DNA of 64,000 nucleotides from NCBI GenBank assembly GCA_016704655.1, contig JADIZR010000005.1, positions 62,001 to 126,000 on the forward strand. Reading direction: 5' to 3'. This DNA comes from Pseudomonadota bacterium. Its GTDB lineage: Bacteria > Pseudomonadota > Gammaproteobacteria > Steroidobacterales > Steroidobacteraceae. Each line of letters starts with the position of its first letter. The first letter of the stretch is position 1. This document shows, piece after piece, positions 27,970-34,809 of the stretch. The notes below the pieces were generated by a model that saw only the letters and a program-made list of their open reading frames with translations, was not told the origin of the DNA and made no database searches. The position numbers and the translations under genes were made by a program.

Positions 27970-28986
27970 TCAGCCGCCGCGCACCGGGATTCGGGTCTGG
28001 CACTGCCCGGGGCCGCATTTCCGCACGGTCGTCGAGCGCGCCTGCTTGCGTGCCTGCAGGTAAATTTCCTGGCGCTTGTAGTCTATGACGAACCGCTGCA
28101 ATGTCCCGATCAGGTCCATGCCGACGAGAATCGCAGGCTCGTCCTCCAGGCCCCAGATCCGGAATACGTGCAGGTCGCCGAACGTCACCGAGAGGTTGTG
28201 CAAGCTCGCCTCACCGATTTTCACCGAAGGCACTGTGACCGCAAGCCCGCTCGTCGTCTCGGCCGTGGCGCCAATGATGGTCCGCTGGCTTCCCGCCCCA
28301 TGCCGCAGCGCCTTCTGCACGAGGGCTGCATGCAGGGCAGCGTTGCCGAGGGAATGCTCGGCCCCGGTGTCGATGATGACGTGCACGGGTATTCCCGCGA
28401 CCTTGCCGTCGGCCACGAGCAGGCCTCCGTACTTCAGTCGGATCCGTACGCGCAATGCACCCTGCGGCGCCCGCTGTTTGGCTGACTCCGAGATCTCGAC
28501 CCGATCCCTGACGAAGTCCACCGCGATCCTTGCGTTCTGGAACCCCTCGATGCCGAGGATGCCATCCGCGTCTGCAAACACGGCGCCGTCCAGCACCGGC
28601 ATCGGTCGCGGCTCGAGCAGGATACCCCCGGCACGGAGCGAATCGACGTCCACCCAGGGCAGCACCGCAGACCCGGTGACGCCGTGCAGCTGTGTTTCTT
28701 GATCAACATAGGTCTGCAGGCTCAGCCCACTGATCACATGCGGAGCAACGGCCGAACGATTCGCGCCGGTGTCGATGATGAAGCGGTACGGGCCGCGGCC
28801 GTTGATCTCGACGCGCGCCAGGATGCGGCCGGCGCGATCAAGTCGGGTCGGCTCCGCGTATCGAGGGCCCTGGTCGTCGCTGGGTGCAAGCTGTGCCTGC
28901 GCTGCAGGCTGGGCGTTGGCCGCGCACACCAGGCCGGCTATGCAGCCAAGCAACAGGGTCGGCGCGACAGCGCGAAGCGCACTCAT
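27970..28986 (-). CDS. Two-domain retropepsin-like aspartic protease, exported
   Basis: 338 residues. A signal peptide (~25 residues, ending CAANAQ) is followed by two consecutive retropepsin-like folds, each with a catalytic triplet: IIDTGANRSAV (Asp72) and IIDTGAEHSLG (Asp206), and downstream ILGIEGF and ILVGMDLIG flap-type segments. One polypeptide therefore carries both halves of what is a homodimer in retroviral proteases. Bacterial members are periplasmic and poorly studied. The ATG at 28986 is preferred over an in-frame TTG at 29022. It is 101 bp beyond the start of sulfotransferase 3 and on the same strand. Confidence 0.82.
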   Translation of the reverse strand: MSALRAVAPTLLLGCIAGLVCAANAQPAAQAQLAPSDDQGPRYAEPTRLDRAGRILARVEINGRGPYRFIIDTGANRSAVAPHVISGLSLQTYVDQETQLHGVTGSAVLPWVDVDSLRAGGILLEPRPMPVLDGAVFADADGILGIEGFQNARIAVDFVRDRVEISESAKQRAPQGALRVRIRLKYGGLLVADGKVAGIPVHVIIDTGAEHSLGNAALHAALVQKALRHGAGSQRTIIGATAETTSGLAVTVPSVKIGEASLHNLSVTFGDLHVFRIWGLEDEPAILVGMDLIGTLQRFVIDYKRQEIYLQARKQARSTTVRKCGPGQCQTRIPVRGG

Positions 28987-29200
28987 GCCTTGTAGGACTT
29001 CGCGCGACGAGCCAAGGTTCAACGGCTCAACGCGAAAGTGCCCCTGTCGTGGTCAAGCCAGGTGCATCTGTGATTCCACGGCGGTTGCGTCATATATCCC
29101 ATATACACAAGCCCTGAATGGCCGATTCACGTTGCGACGACGCGGTCGACCTGGTCCGGGACTCTGCCTCGCTCCATCGTGCAGGAGCCCGCCGAATCAT
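28987..29200. other. Intergenic, no gene seen
   Basis: 214 bp without a plausible ORF. An AT-rich block near 29090-29106 (ATATATCCCATATACA) could contain the minus-strand promoter of the retropepsin gene. No hairpin with a T-tract was found. Confidence 0.5.
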
Positions 29201-29872
29201 TCAGCGTCGCAGGTAGTCGTCAGTGCCGCCCAGCCAGTCCTCGCGCAGCGGCGTGAATACGTCCATCTCCTCGACGTCGCCGATCATCTCGGCTTCATGC
29301 GGCACATTCGCCGGAATGATCAGCACTTCGCCCGGATGCACGTCGATGACCTGGCTGCGGTCCGCGTCCAGTCGAAACCGGATGACACCGGACTTGACCA
29401 TCGTCACCTGCTCGTTGTCGTGATGGTGCAGCGGCACGACGAAGCCGTCCTGCAACTGCATGTCCGCGACCAGGATCCGGTCTCCGTGCACCATCCGGCG
29501 CCGCACCGATGGATTGAGTTGCTCGGAGGTCACGTCGGTCCACGCGTACTTGCGGACCTGTCGCGGCGTGGCCGCTGCATCGGTCAGCTGCTGGGCCGCA
29601 CGCACGCACGTCGCATCCAGTTCAGTCAAGCCGTCCGCGTCGTGCGTCGTGAACAGCACCTCGCAGTAGTTGTAGCCAACCTTGAAGTCCGGGTGATGGT
29701 CATGCCGGCTGGCCACGCCCGCCAGCCGGTTAACGTACGACATGGTCGCTTCGAAATCCGGGAACTTGAATCGACGCGAGATGGACTTGCCATCAGCAGC
29801 GAGTGCCCAACCAGGCACGGACGCCTCGAGCGCCCTGGCAGCAACGACGTCGAGTCGGGCGGGTCGAGTCAT
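29201..29872 (-). CDS. Pterin-4a-carbinolamine dehydratase fused to a cupin
   Basis: 223 residues in two domains. Residues ~5-95 match pterin-4a-carbinolamine dehydratase, with the active-site motif HDHHPDFKVGYN (57-68) followed by TTHDADGLTELD. Residues ~125-205 form a cupin with metal ligands in PLHHHDNEQ (His149-151, Glu154) and PANVPHEAE (His192). PCD normally recycles tetrahydrobiopterin for aromatic hydroxylases; the cupin partner is not part of that family. The gene ends the TauE/SafE operon with a 4-bp overlap. No aromatic amino acid hydroxylase is in the window, so the role is open. Confidence 0.88.
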   Translation of the reverse strand: MTRPARLDVVAARALEASVPGWALAADGKSISRRFKFPDFEATMSYVNRLAGVASRHDHHPDFKVGYNYCEVLFTTHDADGLTELDATCVRAAQQLTDAAATPRQVRKYAWTDVTSEQLNPSVRRRMVHGDRILVADMQLQDGFVVPLHHHDNEQVTMVKSGVIRFRLDADRSQVIDVHPGEVLIIPANVPHEAEMIGDVEEMDVFTPLREDWLGGTDDYLRR

Positions 29873-30693
29873 GCGTTGTCTCCTGCAAGGGACGAATGGG
29901 GTTGCAGGGCCGAGCGCAGCATCAGGATCGCGGCATAGAGCACGACGATCACGACCAGCCAGTACAACCACTGCAGCGGCAGCGACTTCACGACGAACGC
30001 CGCGAGCAGCACGCCGGGGATGCCGCCGATGGCAAGGCCGATTGCCGTACGCTTGTCGTATCTGTGCTCGCGGATGAACTTGAGGCTGCCGACCGGCATC
30101 AGGCACGCGCACGACGCCATCATGATCGGGAACGCCGCAATCGGATTCATGCCGAGAAGGCTCACGAGGATCAGGCACGGCGCGTACAGGCCGATACCCA
30201 GCTGCATCAGTGCACCGAGCATGAAGTTGACGACAACTGCGAAGACCAGCACGCCGCCACTGAGCCCGAGCGCGTTGCCGCCAGCCGGCAGCACGCCGAC
30301 GATCTTCATCACGAACAGCGCCGCGGCAATGAGCAGCGCGACTCCCATGCCGATCTGGATCGTGCGGCGCGGCAGCCTCGACACGATGCCCGCCCCCAGA
30401 TAGCCGCCGGCCACGGCCGCAGCGACCATCGACACGAGCGTGAGCGGCGCCACGGCGATCGCGGTCGTGAAGATGATGGCCTGCGTGATGGTCGGCAGCG
30501 AGTGGCCGACGTTCAGCGTGCCCGGAATCAGTTCGTCGGGGATCAGGTTGCGGAACTTGATCCAGGCGGTGGTCGACGCAAACGAGCCGATGCCGAGCGT
30601 GTCGAAAAAGTTCGCGATGAAGCCGAACAATACATTTTCGATCCGTGCCATCCGCCTCGCAGGCCCCCGCGCCACTCTGTGCGCCAGATCCAT
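29869..30693 (-). CDS. TSUP-family permease (TauE/SafE)
   Basis: 274 residues with about eight hydrophobic helices in two halves of TauE/SafE type. The first half has FIANFFDTLGIGSFAS and the second PCLILVSLLGMNPIAAFPIMM, both characteristic. Members export or import sulfite, sulfoacetate and small organic acids across the inner membrane. It overlaps the PCD-cupin gene by 4 bp. An internal ATG at 30651 (MARIENVLFGF) gives a start closer to the family consensus but has GAGG too near it, so the start is uncertain. Confidence 0.85.
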   Translation of the reverse strand: MDLAHRVARGPARRMARIENVLFGFIANFFDTLGIGSFASTTAWIKFRNLIPDELIPGTLNVGHSLPTITQAIIFTTAIAVAPLTLVSMVAAAVAGGYLGAGIVSRLPRRTIQIGMGVALLIAAALFVMKIVGVLPAGGNALGLSGGVLVFAVVVNFMLGALMQLGIGLYAPCLILVSLLGMNPIAAFPIMMASCACLMPVGSLKFIREHRYDKRTAIGLAIGGIPGVLLAAFVVKSLPLQWLYWLVVIVVLYAAILMLRSALQPHSSLAGDNA

Positions 30694-30761
30694 GTGCGTC
30701 CGCTGTCAGCGCGAAGTCGCAACGAAAACGCGTGGCTCGCGCACAGAATTCGCCGCAGGAA

Positions 30762-31127
30762 TCAACGGGCGCCGCAATTAGCGGTGCCACAGACGGCCTG
30801 ATTCCTGCGGAACTCCTGCCGTTCAAAATCTGTCCTGCGCTCCAACTCCTCGGCCTCAGCAGCCGTCATGCACGTCTCTGTTGCGAAGTTCGAACCGATG
30901 CGCGCGATTTTCTTGCAGTAGACGGTCTCGCCATTACGGGTCTTCGGCTTGTAGCCGGACAGCACTGCGGGCTGGACATCAGCTTTGGCCGTCGCTTCCG
31001 TCGCGGCAGGGGCCACTGGCTTCGCAGCGGCGGCCACAGCAGCAGGGGCAGGCACCGTCGGAGCCGCGGGTTGCGAGGCGCATCCGGCAGTCAGGGCAAT
31101 CACGAGAACAAGTGTTGGAACACGCAT
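30762..31127 (-). CDS. Small Ala/Pro-rich lipoprotein, unknown function
   Basis: 121 residues. The signal peptide ends at IALTAGC, a lipobox with Cys17. An Ala/Pro/Val-rich linker follows (residues ~20-60), then a cysteine-containing C-terminal region (ETVYCKKIARIGSNFATETC, and AVCGTANCG). It resembles small periplasmic lipoproteins with a CxxxxxxxxxC pair. Lys/Arg near the C-terminus may contact another partner. GGAG lies before the ATG. It is unrelated to the neighbouring Lrp gene, which ends 62 bp upstream on the same strand. Confidence 0.7.
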   Translation of the reverse strand: MRVPTLVLVIALTAGCASQPAAPTVPAPAAVAAAAKPVAPAATEATAKADVQPAVLSGYKPKTRNGETVYCKKIARIGSNFATETCMTAAEAEELERRTDFERQEFRRNQAVCGTANCGAR

Positions 31128-31188
31128 GTAAGCTCCAGGAAACGACCAGTTGACCGCTATCCTGCCTCGTTGTTTCGGCGGGATCCAG

Positions 31189-31506
31189 TCAATCGCGCAA
31201 CGGCAGTTCGTTGCCCTTGCGCACCGTGCGCAGGGCGAAACTCGATTGCACGCGCGCAACGCCCGGCAGGCGCGTGAGGTGCTGGCTGTGCAGGCGCTCG
31301 AAGTCGGCCGGGTCAGACACCACGACGCGCAGCAGGTAGTCCAGCGCAACGTACCGGTCGATGACGCCCGCCTCCTCCAGCGCACGCATCCGGCGCAGGC
31401 AGGCCGATTCGCTCAGGTGCACCTGCTCGGCCAGCTCGCGGTTGCTGAGGCGGCCGGCCCGCTGCAGGGCGGCGAGGATCTGGTTGTCGACACGGTCGAG
31501 TTTCAT
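31189..31506 (-). CDS. Lrp/AsnC-family regulator with an internal deletion
   Basis: 105 residues, against ~150-160 for the family. The N-terminal HTH (DNQILAALQRAGRLSNRELAEQVHLSESACLRRM) is complete. At residue ~53 the sequence jumps from RYVALD directly to YLLRVVVSD, losing about 45-50 residues that would include the first strands of the RAM effector domain; the C-terminal half (LHSQHLTRLPGVARVQSSFALRTV) is intact. The reading frame is preserved, so the gap is in frame. It faces alanine dehydrogenase, the usual position of an AldR-type regulator. The deletion may be real or an assembly collapse; oligomerisation and ligand binding would be affected. Confidence 0.82.
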   Translation of the reverse strand: MKLDRVDNQILAALQRAGRLSNRELAEQVHLSESACLRRMRALEEAGVIDRYVALDYLLRVVVSDPADFERLHSQHLTRLPGVARVQSSFALRTVRKGNELPLRD

Positions 31507-31670
31507 TTTCGCAGTATCTGTTGATTTTTGTCGAATATAAAGCAGTAACTTGCTGGGATAGCCTCACCTGAGCCCGACTTCGCACGATTCCACGACTCGC
31601 CGACCCCTATGCTTCCTCGATGCGCCTCCTGATGGCGCACTACACAACGAATCAAGGCGGGGAGACAGTC

Positions 31671-32786
31671 ATGCGCATCGGCGTGCCGAAGGAAATCAAG
31701 GTCCACGAATACCGGGTCGGCCTGGTGCCGGCAGCAGCTCGCGAACTGGTCGAGGCCGGGCACGAGGTGCTGGTGCAGACCGGTGCGGCGGATGGCATCG
31801 GTTTCTCGGATGCGGATTACCTGCGCGTCGGCGCGAAGATCGCCGCCACGGCTGCAGAGATCTTTGCTGCGAGCGACATGATCGTGAAGGTGAAGGAACC
31901 GCAGCCGCAGGAATGCGCAATGCTGCGCAAGGGACAGATCCTGTACACCTACCTGCACCTCGCGCCGGATCCCAAGCAGACCGAGGCGCTCGTGAAATCG
32001 GGCGCGACGTGCATCGCGTACGAAACAGTCACCGCGCCGGACGGCTCGTTGCCGCTGCTCACGCCGATGAGCGAAGTCGCGGGCCGCATGTCGATCCAGG
32101 TCGGCGCGTACTGCCTGCAGAAGGCGAACGGCGGCCGCGGCATCCTGCTCGGCGGCGTGCCGGGCGTGGCGCCCGCCAAGGTCGTGATCCTCGGCGGCGG
32201 CGTGTCGGGCACGCATGCGGCCGAGATGGCCGTGGGCCTGCGTGCTGACGTCACGGTGGTCGATCGTTCGGTGAAGCGCCTGCGCGAACTGTCGTCGATC
32301 TTCGGCGCGACGCTGCGTACCGAGTACTCGACGCAGGAACACATCGACACGCTGGTGATGGAAGCGGACCTGGTGGTCGGCGCGGTGTTGATCGCCGGCG
32401 CGGCGGCGCCCAAGCTCGTCACGCGCGACATGGTTCGCCGCATGAAGGCGGGCTCGGTGCTGGTCGACATCTCGATCGACCAGGGCGGCTGCTTCGAGAC
32501 CAGCAAGGCGACGACGCATGCCGATCCCACGTACGTCATCGACGACGTGATTCACTACTGCGTAGCCAACATGCCGGGTGCGGTGCCGCGGACGTCCACG
32601 TTTGCGCTCAACAACGCTACGCTGCCATTCGCGCGCAAGCTGGCGGACCTGGGCTGGAAGGCGGCGCTGCGCGCCGACCCGCACCTCGCGAACGGACTGA
32701 ACGTGCACGAGGGCCAGATCACGAATGCGGCCGTGGCGAAGGAACTGGGCTACACGCACGTCCCGGTCGCCACGGTCCTGCAGTAA
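31671..32786 (+). CDS. ald: Alanine dehydrogenase
   Basis: 371 residues, normal length. NAD-dependent oxidative deamination of L-alanine to pyruvate and ammonia. The pyruvate/NAD N-domain starts MRIGVPKEIKVHEYRVGLVP, and the Rossmann loop is VVILGGGVSGTHAAEMAVGL near residue 170, with DISIDQGGCFETS in the C-terminal region. The ATG at 31671 is preferred because GGAG lies upstream and the protein starts as in known Ald proteins; an in-frame ATG at 31620 is less likely. A divergent Lrp regulator lies 164 bp away, suggesting alanine-responsive control. Confidence 0.95.
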   Translation: MRIGVPKEIKVHEYRVGLVPAAARELVEAGHEVLVQTGAADGIGFSDADYLRVGAKIAATAAEIFAASDMIVKVKEPQPQECAMLRKGQILYTYLHLAPDPKQTEALVKSGATCIAYETVTAPDGSLPLLTPMSEVAGRMSIQVGAYCLQKANGGRGILLGGVPGVAPAKVVILGGGVSGTHAAEMAVGLRADVTVVDRSVKRLRELSSIFGATLRTEYSTQEHIDTLVMEADLVVGAVLIAGAAAPKLVTRDMVRRMKAGSVLVDISIDQGGCFETSKATTHADPTYVIDDVIHYCVANMPGAVPRTSTFALNNATLPFARKLADLGWKAALRADPHLANGLNVHEGQITNAAVAKELGYTHVPVATVLQ

Positions 32787-32813
32787 ACAGGGGCAGACCC
32801 GACCCGGACCGAG

Positions 32814-32882
32814 CCTAGGGAAATAGGGGACATTCACCGATTTCGGGCCCGAAATCGGTGAGCGTCCCCTATTTCCGCTAGG
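32814..32882. repeat. Large near-perfect palindrome, REP-like
   Basis: Two ~34-base arms meet at GGG|CCC (centre 32847/32848). The left arm includes GGAAATAGGGGAC and CACCGATTTCGGG and the right arm mirrors them with one bulge (AGCGTCCCC). It lies 28 bp after the ald stop and before the SDR gene. A diverged partial copy is at 8745-8768. The GGGGAC-containing palindromes resemble REP elements mobilised by RAYT transposases, but none is seen here. It could also act as a terminator. Confidence 0.72.
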
Positions 32883-32890
32883 CTTCGGTC

Positions 32891-33724
32891 ATGAAACTCC
32901 CAGCCCTGCGCTTCGACGGCAAGACCGTCCTCGTCACAGGCGCCTCGAGCGGTATCGGCCGCGAAACGGCGCTCGCCTTCGCCGGTGCCGGCGCCAACGT
33001 CGTGCTGGTCGCCCGCCGGGCCGCGGCACTTGCCAGGGTGGCGAGCCAGGCGCGCGCGGCCGGCGTCGAAGCCCTTGCGGTCGCAACCGACGTCACCAAC
33101 CCAACCGCCGTCGCCACGTGCTTCCGCAAGGCCGTGCAGCGCTTCGGCAGCGTCGATATCGTCGTCAACAACGCGGGCGTGCTGCTGCCGGCGAAGGTCG
33201 TCGACCTGGATCCCGCCGACCTCCAGCGCATGCTCGACGTCAATCTCTTCGGCGCGCTGCACGTGCTGCAGGCAGCCGTGAAGCAGATGCAGAAACAGGA
33301 TTCGGGCGGCCACGTCGTCAACGTCGCGTCGCTCGCGGGACGTCGCGGCTTCTCGCCGCTCGGCGGTTACTGCGCGAGCAAGTTCGCACTCGTCGGACTG
33401 ACCGAAGCGTTGCGCACGGAACTGATGGGCAGCAACGTTGGCGTGTCGCTCGTGCTGCCGGGTGTCATCGACACGCCGATGGCCGAGGCGGCAGCGCTGG
33501 ACCCGACAACCGAGGGGTTCTGGCCGAAATCGCTCACCATGCCGACCGCATGGGTCGTCTGGGCCGTCTTCGCGGCTGTCCGCCTCAAGCTGGCTGAAGT
33601 GGCGGTGCCGCCGGGTGGCGCGCTGCTCGAAAAGCTGGGCGCACTCGCCCCAGGCGCCACCGACGTCCTGGTGCGCGGCGCGATGGGCCTGGCCCGTCGC
33701 TCGACGCGACGACGCACGAACTGA
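32891..33724 (+). CDS. Short-chain dehydrogenase/reductase
   Basis: 277 residues. Rossmann TGASSGIGRETA (near residue 16) binds the dinucleotide; NNAGV and the catalytic YCASK (Tyr-x-x-x-Lys) follow, with Ser in NVASLAG. The ~30-residue Arg-rich tail after the SDR core is unusual. Cofactor preference is not certain (VLVARRAA suggests NADP). The substrate is unknown. It begins 9 bp after the palindrome and is followed by a 9-bp pyrimidine repeat and the dienoyl-CoA isomerase gene. Confidence 0.9.
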   Translation: MKLPALRFDGKTVLVTGASSGIGRETALAFAGAGANVVLVARRAAALARVASQARAAGVEALAVATDVTNPTAVATCFRKAVQRFGSVDIVVNNAGVLLPAKVVDLDPADLQRMLDVNLFGALHVLQAAVKQMQKQDSGGHVVNVASLAGRRGFSPLGGYCASKFALVGLTEALRTELMGSNVGVSLVLPGVIDTPMAEAAALDPTTEGFWPKSLTMPTAWVVWAVFAAVRLKLAEVAVPPGGALLEKLGALAPGATDVLVRGAMGLARRSTRRRTN

Positions 33725-33733
33725 TTCGCGCTC

Positions 33734-33805
33734 CCTTCCTGTCCTTCCTACCCTTCCTACCCTTCCTACCCTTCCTGACCTTCCTGACCTTCCTGCCCTT
33801 CCTAC
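33734..33805. repeat. 9-bp pyrimidine tandem repeat (8 copies)
   Basis: Eight consecutive 9-mers of CCTTCCTNN (NN = GT, AC, AC, AC, GA, GA, GC, AC) fill most of the 110-bp gap between the SDR and isomerase genes. The same unit recurs near 34764-34808 and, as purines, near 34671-34732. It is a minisatellite-like, mirror-repeat tract able to form triplex DNA. Confidence 0.9.
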
Positions 33806-33835
33806 CCCCTCTCCGCCTCATAAAGTAGACCGACC

Positions 33836-34669
33836 ATGACCGAGACTTTTGCCAACCTCGCCATCGAACGTGATGGCGGCGTCGCCACGCTGTTCCTCGA
33901 CCGTCCTGAAAAGCTGAATGCGCTGCATCGCGCGCTGTGGCACAGCATTCCCGCAGCCGTCGCGGCACTCGATGCCGATCCGGAAGTGCGCGTGATCGTC
34001 CTCGCCGGCAAGGGCAAGGCGTTCTGCGCCGGCATCGACCTGATGGACCACGCGCAAGGTCTCGGCGGCGGTTCGCTGACGGGCGGCGAAGGCTCGGCGG
34101 TCGCTAAGCGTCGGCAGTTGTATGACGACATTCGCGCGTACCAGGACACGTGCTCGAGCTTCGCCAACACGAACAAACCCGTCATCGCGGCCGTGCACGG
34201 CGCGTGCATCGGCGCAGGCATGGACCTGATCACCGCGTGCGACATCCGGCTGGCTTCGGCGGAGGCGACGTTCTCGGTGCGGGAAACGCGCATCGCGATG
34301 GTAGCCGACGTCGGCTCGCTGCAGCGACTGCCGCGCGTGATCGGCGACGGCGCCGCGCGCGAATGGATTTTCACCGGCAGCGATTACAGCGCGCAGCGTG
34401 CGCGCGACGTACAGCTGCTCAACGACGTGCTGCCGGATCCGGCGGCGCTGATGGCGCGCGCGCGTGAACTGGCTGCGACCATTGCAGCGAATTCACCGCT
34501 CGCCGTGCAGGGTTCGAAGCACGTGCTGGGGTTTGCGTCGCGCCGCGAAGTGGACGCCAATCTCGATTACGTCGCCGTGTGGAACGCCGCGTTCCTGCAC
34601 TCCGAGGACCTCGGCGAGGCGATGCAGGCGTTCATGCAGCGGCGACCGCCGGTGTTCCGCGGGCAGTAG
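33836..34669 (+). CDS. Delta(3,5)-delta(2,4)-dienoyl-CoA isomerase-like crotonase
   Basis: 277 residues of the enoyl-CoA hydratase/isomerase superfamily. The sequence HGACIGAGMDLITACDIR contains the Asp corresponding to the catalytic Asp of rat ECH1, and SVRETRIAMVADVGSLQRLP carries the Glu and Asp typical of dienoyl-CoA isomerase rather than the PE-x-G of simple hydratases. It would shift double bonds during oxidation of odd-position unsaturated acyl-CoA. It is convergent with fadD, and a repeat array separates them. An older label of generic enoyl-CoA hydratase is possible. Confidence 0.85.
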   Translation: MTETFANLAIERDGGVATLFLDRPEKLNALHRALWHSIPAAVAALDADPEVRVIVLAGKGKAFCAGIDLMDHAQGLGGGSLTGGEGSAVAKRRQLYDDIRAYQDTCSSFANTNKPVIAAVHGACIGAGMDLITACDIRLASAEATFSVRETRIAMVADVGSLQRLPRVIGDGAAREWIFTGSDYSAQRARDVQLLNDVLPDPAALMARARELAATIAANSPLAVQGSKHVLGFASRREVDANLDYVAVWNAAFLHSEDLGEAMQAFMQRRPPVFRGQ

Positions 34670-34670
34670 C

Positions 34671-34808
34671 CAGGAAGGGGAGGAAGGGAGGAAGGGGAGG
34701 AAGTGCAGGAAGGCAGGAAGGCAGGAAGGTGGCCGGAGAAGCCTGACCTTCGCCGTTCCTCACCCTTCCTGCCCTTCCTCCCCTTCCTCCCCTTCCTCCC
34801 CTTCCGCC
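34671..34808. repeat. Inverted purine/pyrimidine 9-mer arrays between convergent genes
   Basis: A purine array of AGGAAGG-type units (34671-34732) is followed by a pyrimidine array of CCTTCCTNC units (34764-34808, five copies). The two could pair as a long imperfect hairpin exactly between the stop codons of the isomerase and fadD genes, so it may act as a bidirectional terminator. The unit is the same as in 33734-33805. Confidence 0.85.
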
Positions 34809-34809
34809 C

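Noticed and set aside
33734..34808. Tandem arrays as a CRISPR
   Set aside because: The unit is 9 bp with no spacers and no cas genes nearby.
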